Part shown: positions 1 to 5,987 of the stretch, in pieces | How positions within the stretch are numbered: position 1 is the stretch's first letter | Layout of the letters: each line of letters begins with the position of its first letter | From: Bacteroidaceae bacterium | Lineage (GTDB): Bacteria; Bacteroidota; Bacteroidia; Bacteroidales; CHK158-818 | Length of the DNA: 15,650 nucleotides | NCBI GenBank assembly: GCA_017467745.1 | Contig: JAFUKV010000217.1 | Location: forward strand, 1 to 15,650 | Reading direction: 5' to 3' | Position numbers and translations under genes: made by a program | The notes under the pieces: generated by a model | What the model saw: only the letters and a program-made list of their open reading frames with translations | What the model was told of the DNA's origin: nothing | Database searches by the model: none

Positions 1-838
1 CGAGGCAGCCTTGACCAATACAGATGCAGTTATTCAACCTCGCCAAAGCAATACATGGGGAGCTATCAGTCTCGATCACGTGTATGAGTTTATGGGAGGT
101 ATGAATCTGGCGGTACGCAATGTAACAGGTAAAGAGCCTGATGCCTATATGAGTGATTACCGTAATCGCAATAATATGCGTATGCAAGAACTTAAAGAAG
201 CTATTGGCGTGGAAAGTCGCACAACGATTTTCAACCCTTCTTATATTAAAGAGAAGATGAAAGGCGAATCAAGTTCTGCTTCTGAATTTGCAGAAATCAT
301 ACAAAATACTTACGGTTGGAACGTGATGAAACCCGAAGTTATCGATAATGAGATGTGGAACGAGATATATGACGTTTATGTTCGGGATAAATTTAATTTA
401 GGTGTTCGGAATTACTTTGAACAAAAGAATCCGGCGGCTTTGGAAGAGATGACTGCTGTAATGATGGAAACTGCCCGAAAAGGTATGTGGAATGCTTCGG
501 CTGAACAACTTGCAGAGATTGCCAAACTTCACACTGAATTGATAGAGGAATATAAACCCTCTTGTTCGGAATTTGTCTGCAATAACGCCAAGCTGCGTGA
601 TTTCATTGCATCGAAAAGCCGTAAGGATGTTGCGCAAAGATATGAGCAGAATATTCGTAATATCCGTGAAACTAATGTAAGTGGAGACAAGAGCATGGTA
701 CTTAAAAAAGAACAGATGAATGATGTTAACAAAACATCAACATTAGTTAGTAATATCGTTGTGGCAGCCCTAATGATTATTGCTTTTGTCGCCATTATTT
801 TGGTAGTACGCCGTCGTCGTAAAAAGATGGAGGGGTAA
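1..838 (+). CDS. hmuS: CobN/Mg-chelatase-like protein, C-terminal part (HmuS-type)
   Basis: This is the 3' end of a gene that begins before the window; the frame is open from base 2, so the TTG at 11 is an internal leucine codon and not a start. The visible ~278 residues match the end of CobN/BchH-type chelatase large subunits (segments such as NTWGAISLDHVYEFMGG and LAVRNVTGK). The protein finishes with one hydrophobic helix (about bases 745-810) followed by an RRRRKK stretch, so the chelatase domain is tethered to the inner membrane, which true cobaltochelatase CobN lacks. Three genes follow with a 3-bp gap or overlaps (HmuT, HmuU, HmuV-like), the order known from the hmuYRSTUV haem operon of Porphyromonas and Bacteroides. 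In that setting HmuS is implicated in taking iron out of haem. The family and anchor are seen; the haem role is inferred from gene order. A CobN-like protein of a corrinoid or other metal system is the alternative. Confidence 0.75.
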   Translation, partial: EAALTNTDAVIQPRQSNTWGAISLDHVYEFMGGMNLAVRNVTGKEPDAYMSDYRNRNNMRMQELKEAIGVESRTTIFNPSYIKEKMKGESSSASEFAEIIQNTYGWNVMKPEVIDNEMWNEIYDVYVRDKFNLGVRNYFEQKNPAALEEMTAVMMETARKGMWNASAEQLAEIAKLHTELIEEYKPSCSEFVCNNAKLRDFIASKSRKDVAQRYEQNIRNIRETNVSGDKSMVLKKEQMNDVNKTSTLVSNIVVAALMIIAFVAIILVVRRRRKKMEG

Positions 839-841
839 TAA

Positions 842-1546
842 ATGGAGATACTTGTCCTCGTTTTAATGATATTGGTTTGCTTCAATTATCTATTGAAGCA
901 AACCAATCGCAAACCCTATTTTGTGGTTTTGTCATCTGTTGTTTGTGCCTTATTTATGGGTTTTATGTGGCGTTTTGCTATTGAGCAATCAAAGAGTCAG
1001 ATTTCTGAATGGATTACAAATACAAAGCTGATGCTCGATGTATCGGTTATATTGACTTTGGAAGTTGCTATTCAAATAGCTTTCTGTATCTTAGCCGCTG
1101 ATATACAGACTTCGAAAAAAGTAAAGCCACTAACTATACGGATATACAAAATATTACGTTGGTTTCCGGGTATTCTCATCTTCCCCGTGTTATTTAGTAT
1201 TTTGGTAAATGTAATATTCTCTATGCCGGAGATATCTTTTAAAGCGATTGCTTGGAGTATGGCAGTAGCGGTTCTTATTCTTATTCCATTAGGGACTTGG
1301 GGGATAAAATGGCTTATTCCTGAAAAAGAGATACGTTTGGAAATTCTCTTCTATACCAATGCGCTCATTGCTATTTTAGGCATTATTTCAACAGTTAACG
1401 GACAGACTGCTGTTGCAGGTGTTAGCGAGATAGAGTGGAGAGTATTGCTTGGTCTAATTTTCTTGGTGTTATTGAGTCTACCGTTAGGGGTTATCACGTA
1501 TAAAATCAGAATAAACAAAATCATTAAAAAAGTAAATAAACTATGA
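842..1546 (+). CDS. hmuT: Polytopic inner-membrane protein, HmuT-like
   Basis: A 234-residue, very hydrophobic protein with about seven predicted membrane helices (roughly residues 2-18, 27-45, 65-86, 106-128, 134-156, 167-186 and 201-221) and a basic C-terminal tail (KIRINKIIKKVNK). I see no enzymatic motif and do not recognise the fold from sequence alone. The name rests on position: it starts 3 bp after the CobN-like gene and its stop overlaps the start of the ExbB-like gene by 4 bp (ATGA), so the genes are probably translationally coupled. In hmu operons this slot holds HmuT, described as a permease-like membrane protein. It could form the membrane conduit or the docking platform for the anchored CobN-like protein and the proton channel; this role is inference. 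Confidence 0.65.
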   Translation: MEILVLVLMILVCFNYLLKQTNRKPYFVVLSSVVCALFMGFMWRFAIEQSKSQISEWITNTKLMLDVSVILTLEVAIQIAFCILAADIQTSKKVKPLTIRIYKILRWFPGILIFPVLFSILVNVIFSMPEISFKAIAWSMAVAVLILIPLGTWGIKWLIPEKEIRLEILFYTNALIAILGIISTVNGQTAVAGVSEIEWRVLLGLIFLVLLSLPLGVITYKIRINKIIKKVNKL

Positions 1547-2154
1547 ATTACGTTTCAGACATTATGTATTGGATTTCGACAGGATTGCTTGTTCCTGTTG
1601 TTGTTTTGTTGATTTTCTTTTTTGGACGCTCACTATTGCTTATTGGTAGCTTCTTTGGGCAGTACTTGGCTATCAGACGAACATCAACATTGATTAGTAA
1701 AGAGTTGGAGATGCTTAATAGAGAGAATATTCACACTCTTATTGAGAAATTACCTCAAAAGAATCAATCGCTGGTTGTAATATATATGCAGCGATTGTTG
1801 AATGCAAAAGATAATATTCCATTACGTCAAAGATTACTATCTGATTTTGATATTGAAGCGGAAAAGGATTTATCAGTATCAAAAACATTGGGTAAAATGG
1901 GACCGATGTTAGGATTGATGGGAACACTTATTCCTATGGGACCTGCTCTTGTAGGACTTTCTGCCGGCGACATCGCATCTATGGCTTATAACATGCAGGT
2001 AGCTTTTGCTACAACTGTAATTGGTTTGTTTGCAGCAGGTATTGGCTATGTTACTCAGTCGGTTAAGCAACGTTGGTATTTGCAAGACTTAACTAATCTT
2101 GAATTTGTGGCAGGATTGTTAAACGAAAACGAGAAGAAAAACTATGAAGCGTAA
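1543..2154 (+). CDS. hmuU: MotA/TolQ/ExbB-family proton channel protein, HmuU-like
   Basis: A 203-residue protein with the three-helix plan of ExbB/TolQ: an N-terminal helix at about 11-36, a cytoplasmic region with a basic stretch, then two helices at about 118-138 and 152-174. The family hallmark is clear in GPMLGLMGTLIPMG (120-133) and AFATTVIGLFAAG (154-166), which line the proton path in ExbB/TolQ/MotA. These proteins use proton-motive force to drive a partner, usually an ExbD/TolR-type subunit. Here the likely partner is the next gene, whose start overlaps this one by 11 bp. Together they probably power the CobN-like/HmuT complex or the TonB-dependent receptor of the same operon. The family is certain; the exact client is inferred from the operon. 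Confidence 0.85.
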   Translation: MNYVSDIMYWISTGLLVPVVVLLIFFFGRSLLLIGSFFGQYLAIRRTSTLISKELEMLNRENIHTLIEKLPQKNQSLVVIYMQRLLNAKDNIPLRQRLLSDFDIEAEKDLSVSKTLGKMGPMLGLMGTLIPMGPALVGLSAGDIASMAYNMQVAFATTVIGLFAAGIGYVTQSVKQRWYLQDLTNLEFVAGLLNENEKKNYEA

Positions 2155-2470
2155 ATTACTAAATAGAGAAGAAGACAACGATCCTATGAGCGTTGTAAGC
2201 AATCTTTTTGATGTTGCTATGGTATTTGCAGTAGCTCTAATGGTAGCTCTTGTAAGCAGATATAATATGACTGAGGTTTTCAGTCAAGAGGACTTTACAA
2301 TGATAAAAAATCCGGGAAAAGAGAATATGGAAATCCTTACCAAAGAGGGTGAAAAAATAAACCGCTATACACCATCTGAAAACCAAGATAGTAAGAGTGG
2401 CAAAAAAGGGAAGAAAGTTGGTATAGCCTATGAATTAGAGAATGGTGAAATAATTTACGTACCAGAGTAA
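2144..2470 (+). CDS. hmuV: DUF2149 small membrane protein, HmuV-like (ExbD-like partner)
   Basis: A 108-residue protein with a short cytoplasmic N-terminus, one membrane helix at about residues 20-38 (LFDVAMVFAVALMVALVS) and a small extracytoplasmic domain ending in ELENGEIIYVPE. The layout and the acidic residue D23 at the start of the helix resemble ExbD/TolR, where a membrane Asp takes part in proton flow; the sequence fits DUF2149, a family found next to ExbB-like and CobN-like genes in Bacteroidetes and methanogens. A Lys/Gly/Ser-rich linker lies at about 78-91. It overlaps the ExbB-like gene by 11 bp and is the last gene of the operon; I see no clear intrinsic terminator after it. Its role as the ExbD-type partner is inferred from topology and context. 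Confidence 0.8.
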   Translation: MKRKLLNREEDNDPMSVVSNLFDVAMVFAVALMVALVSRYNMTEVFSQEDFTMIKNPGKENMEILTKEGEKINRYTPSENQDSKSGKKGKKVGIAYELENGEIIYVPE

Positions 2471-2510
2471 ATTCAAAATTATGTTCCGTCTTGATTCTTG
2501 ATAACAATGA

Positions 2511-2891
2511 AACTCTGCTTTCCATGATAAAGAAAGTGTATGTAGGTATTCAGCGATATACGGACTTTATGTATGGGCGACGAAGCGCGGACAGAAAAAA
2601 TTTGTGCTAAGTGTCGATGATGTTGCCTCCGATATGCAGTATGATACTTGGTACTTCTTTGAGAACGAATATATTTATTGCAAGGAATATTCCGCCATAT
2701 ACGAATCGATTCTCGAAGTACAGACACCGCAGCCTCGCGGTAAGAACTCGCTGATCGATTGTTTCTCGCGCATCCGTACTTTTTTCTATTGGTACAAGAA
2801 CAACAAACGAACGACAAATACACCATTCGACGACTTCTTTCTCGAAGAGTGTACCTATGGCAACCACACCTTATTACATTACGATCGATGA
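2511..2891 (+). pseudogene. Unrecognised coding remnant
   Basis: One frame stays open from 2511 (just after a TGA at 2508) to a TGA at 2889-2891 and reads like real protein (about 126 residues, with stretches such as DTWYFFENEYIYCKEY and FDDFFLEE), with codon choice richer in G/C at third positions than the hmu genes. There is no ATG near its beginning; the first possible starts are GTG 2604 and ATG 2634. This suggests the 3' part of a gene that has lost its front end, or a frameshifted gene. I do not recognise the family. It lies between the hmu operon and a broken HTH regulator, in a stretch that looks decayed, so a remnant is more likely than a working gene. Confidence 0.35.
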
Positions 2892-3027
2892 GCGTAATGA
2901 GATTTATCATACCAATCTGGCCGCCCTGCAGCTTTTGCCGGAGAGTTTCTGGAAACAGAATTTTTATTATCGCAGATTTTTTTCATATCTTTATCGCAAA
3001 ATATGGCAGAAATTCCATTCCGTATGA
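2857..3027 (+). CDS. Possible small or broken ORF, unknown
   Basis: An ATG at 2857 opens a 56-codon frame beginning MATTPYYITIDERNEIYHTN. It overlaps the end of the remnant at 2511-2891 by 35 bases in a different frame and runs into the start of the HTH pseudogene at 3003. The first ~40 codons look coding-like (for example NLAALQLLPESFW). The last ones lie in T-rich sequence just before the HTH start and do not. It may be the downstream piece of the same decayed gene after a frameshift, or a separate small gene. No family is recognised. Confidence 0.2.
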   Translation: MATTPYYITIDERNEIYHTNLAALQLLPESFWKQNFYYRRFFSYLYRKIWQKFHSV

Positions 3028-3215
3028 ACCGTATAAAAGAAGTGCTGACAGAAAAAGGCATTAAATAGACTTGGCTTGTTGAAACAGCTCGGCAATAGTT
3101 TCAGTATTGTTAATGCTTATATATGCAATCGCCGGCAGCCGAGTTTGGAAGTGCTGTTTGAAATAGCAAAAACTTTCAGGTAGACCCGAAAGATTTAATC
3201 GAAAGCAAAGAATAA
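3003..3215 (+). pseudogene. Broken XRE-family helix-turn-helix regulator
   Basis: Reading across three lesions gives an intact XRE-type DNA-binding domain: MNRIKEVLTEKGIK from ATG 3024 (or ATG 3003), then WLVEQLGNSFSIVNAYICN, RRQPSLEVLFEIAKT, and finally QVDPKDLIESKE with a TAA at 3213-3215. The lesions are an in-frame TAG at 3066-3068 where this family usually has a glutamine codon (CAG to TAG), one extra base in the A-run at 3082-3084, and one missing base near 3175-3177 that restores the frame. As it stands only a 14-21 residue peptide can be made. Regulators of this sort commonly sit in front of restriction-modification genes and control them. The coding sequence ends 2 bp before the next gene's ATG, so it was probably the first gene of the defence operon. 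A TAtcTTTa sequence at 2986-2993 resembles a Bacteroidetes -7 element and may be the operon promoter, though no good -33 element is visible. Confidence 0.8.
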
Positions 3216-3217
3216 AT

Positions 3218-4300
3218 ATGATAGCTCCCATACAAATACGTCCACCTGAGAATTGGCAAGACTTTGAACTGCTCTGTAAAAAATTGTGGGGCGAAATCTG
3301 GAATTGTTCGGATACCATTAAGCACAATGGACGAAGTGGGCAGAAACAGTACGGAGTCGACATATATGGAATACCGAATGGCGGTGTTGAATATTACGGC
3401 ATTCAATGTAAAGGAAAAGATAATTACACTCACGCCCAACTTACACCAAAAGAGATAGATGAAGAAGTTAGAAAAGCCCAAAGTTTCAAACCAGCCTTAA
3501 AAGCGTTTTATTTCGCCACCACTGCGGTTAAAGATGCAGCAATTGAAGAATATATTCGAAAAAAAAATGTTGAAAACATTACCAGCGGAGGTTTTTCCAT
3601 AGACATCTTTTCTTGGGAAGATATTGTTGATTTGCTCAAAGAGCGGCGCTCGACATATAGTTGGTATATAAACAATTGCCAATATGCCGACAACTCGGAT
3701 GTAAGAGTGTTATTGAATGATTCGCAAACAGAAATAACAATCAAGCCTCAATATTATATTTATTCAAAAAATCACAAGAAACCCCAAAAATCAAATTCCG
3801 AGAGAAACGCTTTAAGTTGGAATTTTACACTTCCGCGTAGTACTTATGACTGTACTTGGTGTAAAGTAAACGTTACAGTAGAAAATATCGGCAGTACAAT
3901 TATAAGTGACTACATGATAAGCTTGCAAATTTCAAGTTCGGAAAATTTTGAGTTGGATGATGCAAGAGGAGATAAGAGAAAAAGTGGTATTGCTGTTATT
4001 ACCGGCATTGCCAGATATATGCCGGAAGTATTTGTCGACGAGAAGTACAATATTATTGAATATAGACCGAGAGCAAACATATTGGTACAAACGGATCGAC
4101 ATACATTGGGTTTTTGGATTCATCCGAGCAAACTGGAACAACACCTTGATTTGATATGGACTGTTAAATCCGCAGATTACAGCAAGTCCGATAAATTGTC
4201 AATAATATCTATTGCAGAATTAATACCAAAATATGATGATGTTATTGATGAAAATAATATTGATGATATTTATATTGAACCTAAAATAATTGAAGACTAA
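3218..4300 (+). CDS. PD-(D/E)XK nuclease-like protein of the type III R-M operon
   Basis: A 360-residue protein. Residues 1-150 look like a Mrr/restriction-endonuclease-type PD-(D/E)XK domain: an acidic helix (FELLCKKLWG, with E17), then GRSGQKQYGVDIYG with D48 as the likely metal-binding aspartate, then YYGIQCKGKD where Q63 and K65 form the Q-x-K variant of the catalytic motif, followed by the usual helices. Residues about 200-330 are beta-rich (WCKVNVTVENIGSTIISDYMISLQI) and may form an immunoglobulin-like or C2-like sandwich; this part is unrecognised. No membrane segment or signal peptide. It begins 2 bp after the HTH pseudogene and ends 3 bp before mod, so it belongs to the same operon. 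It may be an extra effector nuclease or a sensor of foreign DNA working with Mod/Res. It is more AT-rich than the start of mod, which hints at a different origin. The nuclease fold is a motif-level inference. Confidence 0.6.
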   Translation: MIAPIQIRPPENWQDFELLCKKLWGEIWNCSDTIKHNGRSGQKQYGVDIYGIPNGGVEYYGIQCKGKDNYTHAQLTPKEIDEEVRKAQSFKPALKAFYFATTAVKDAAIEEYIRKKNVENITSGGFSIDIFSWEDIVDLLKERRSTYSWYINNCQYADNSDVRVLLNDSQTEITIKPQYYIYSKNHKKPQKSNSERNALSWNFTLPRSTYDCTWCKVNVTVENIGSTIISDYMISLQISSSENFELDDARGDKRKSGIAVITGIARYMPEVFVDEKYNIIEYRPRANILVQTDRHTLGFWIHPSKLEQHLDLIWTVKSADYSKSDKLSIISIAELIPKYDDVIDENNIDDIYIEPKIIED

Positions 4301-4303
4301 ACT

Positions 4304-5983
4304 ATGCCTACACTGACTTGGATAGGAAAAGATAAGGTTGTCAATCATCATCAGGAGGTGCCGTATCGGGTACTGGAACACAAATACGGGTTTCGGGCGG
4401 AGGATGACGGCGACCGAACGCCGACGGGTAGCGGCAACAAAATCATACACGGCGACAATCTGGAGGCGCTGAAATCGCTGTTGCCGGAGTACGAGGGGCG
4501 CGTGAAGTGCATCTATATCGATCCGCCGTACAACACGGGCAATGAAAAATGGGTGTACAACGACAACGTGAACGACCCGAAAATCAAGAAATGGTTAGGC
4601 GAAGTGGTCGGCAAGCAGGGCGAGGATTTGAGCCGCCACGACAAATGGCTGTGTATGATGTATCCGCGACTGAAACTGCTGCACAAACTGTTGGCGGAGG
4701 ACGGAGCGATATTTATTTCAATTGACGATAACGAACTCGCCAATCTGAAACTGCTTTGCGATGAAATATTCGGAATTACAAATTATCTGGGACTTATTAC
4801 GAGGCGTCAAAGCAGTGGATCCAAGAACGATAAAGGTAATGATAAAATAATAACTACAGCAGATTATATTCTTACATACAGAAAAAACAATTTTGCATTT
4901 TCACCTTATCAACAAAAAAACACCAAAATATTCCCCATGAAAGATGATATAGGGAATTTTAGTATTCGTGCATTAGAAATGCAAGGTGGAGGGGATACGC
5001 TACCGCAAAGACCTAAAATGGGATATTCTGTTTATTATAATCGAGAATTAAATGATGTAAAACTATTATTCGATTATGATTTGAGTAATATCCCTGTTTA
5101 TAAAGAACCCGACACAGAACTGATACAAAACGGTTATGAATGTTTCCGCCCAAGAAAAAGGGATATGGCGTTGGGGAGATGGCGTTGGGGAGATGCAACA
5201 TTCTTGGAAAGATTTTATAATAATGGAGTTTATTTTGATAAAGGGCGTGTATTTATAAAAGAGCGATTTTCAGAAACCATTGATAAATATCCGGAAGCAA
5301 TAATTTCAGAATTTCTTAACACGCAAGGAACAAATGAATTAAAACAAATATTTGAATGTAGAATATTTGATTATCCCAAGCCGTCGGATTTATTATACTT
5401 TCTATTTTCTGTATCGACGGATAAAAATGCAATTGTCCTCGATTCTTTCGCCGGTTCTGGAACAACTGCCCATGCGGTGCTGAATCTGAACAAGAAAGAC
5501 GGTGGCAACCGCAAATTCATTCTTGTCGAGATGGAGGATTATGCCGAAGATATCACCGCCGAGCGGGTACGCCGGGTAATGCGGGGCTACGGAGAGGGCA
5601 AAAATGCCGTTGCCGGAACGGGCGGCGCATTCGACTATTACGAGTTGGGCGAGCCGATGTTCGACAAGGAGAAGAACCTCAACGAGAATATTGGCGAGGA
5701 TAAGATCCGCGAGTATATCTACTACACCGAAACCAAACGGCACTTGGAGCGCGAGCGCACCGAAGCGGCGAAATACCTGTTGGATACTTACAACAACACG
5801 GGCTACTATTTCTATTACGAGCGCGACCGTATGACAACACTCAGCATCGACACGCTGCATATCGTAACGGAGCGGGCCGAACAGTATGTCATCTATGCGG
5901 ACGTATGTACCGTTCCGCCGCAGGTGCTGGCAGCCCAAAATATTACATTTAAAAAGATTCCGCGCGACATCAAACGATTCTGA
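4304..5983 (+). CDS. mod: Type III restriction-modification methyltransferase (Mod)
   Basis: A 559-residue adenine-N6 DNA methyltransferase of the beta class: catalytic motif IV DPPYNTGNE (73-81) comes before the AdoMet-binding motif I DSFAGSGTTAHAV (380-392). The N-terminus (LTWIGKDKVVNHHQEVPYR) is typical of type III Mod, as is IIHGDNLEAL (47-56). Mod recognises the site, methylates one strand and is also needed for cutting by Res. The region between the motifs, about residues 155-375, holds the target-recognition domain and is far more AT-rich than both ends: 15 of 60 bases are G/C at 5041-5100 and 18 of 60 at 5221-5280, against 35 of 60 at 4441-4500 and 37 of 60 at 5581-5640. This suggests that the recognition domain was swapped in by recombination. 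A 14-bp tandem duplication lies inside it at 5165-5195. The gene ends 4 bp before res. Confidence 0.93.
   Translation: MPTLTWIGKDKVVNHHQEVPYRVLEHKYGFRAEDDGDRTPTGSGNKIIHGDNLEALKSLLPEYEGRVKCIYIDPPYNTGNEKWVYNDNVNDPKIKKWLGEVVGKQGEDLSRHDKWLCMMYPRLKLLHKLLAEDGAIFISIDDNELANLKLLCDEIFGITNYLGLITRRQSSGSKNDKGNDKIITTADYILTYRKNNFAFSPYQQKNTKIFPMKDDIGNFSIRALEMQGGGDTLPQRPKMGYSVYYNRELNDVKLLFDYDLSNIPVYKEPDTELIQNGYECFRPRKRDMALGRWRWGDATFLERFYNNGVYFDKGRVFIKERFSETIDKYPEAIISEFLNTQGTNELKQIFECRIFDYPKPSDLLYFLFSVSTDKNAIVLDSFAGSGTTAHAVLNLNKKDGGNRKFILVEMEDYAEDITAERVRRVMRGYGEGKNAVAGTGGAFDYYELGEPMFDKEKNLNENIGEDKIREYIYYTETKRHLERERTEAAKYLLDTYNNTGYYFYYERDRMTTLSIDTLHIVTERAEQYVIYADVCTVPPQVLAAQNITFKKIPRDIKRF
5165..5195 (+). repeat. 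14-bp tandem duplication inside mod
   Basis: Two perfect head-to-tail copies of ATGGCGTTGGGGAG (5165-5178 and 5179-5192), with the match continuing 3 bases further. They are read in two different frames as MALGR and WRWGD. Because 14 is not a multiple of three, gaining or losing a copy would shift the frame and truncate Mod. The GRWRWG peptide it helps encode is typical of this position in Mod proteins, so the present two-copy state appears to be the functional one. Confidence 0.85.
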
Positions 5984-5987
5984 CATT

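Noticed and set aside
2479..2910. Minus-strand 143-codon frame
   Set aside because: Rich in Arg, Cys and Ser with no domain-like pattern; the opposite strand has a more protein-like frame with better codon use.
5402..5986. Minus-strand 194-codon frame opposite the end of mod
   Set aside because: It is a shadow of the GC-rich mod coding sequence; the plus-strand frame carries the methyltransferase motifs.
5886..5987. Upstream extension of res by 34 codons
   Set aside because: These codons lie inside mod in another frame. The ATG at 5988, 4 bp after the mod stop, gives the usual N-terminus of Res (MELKQYQKEV).
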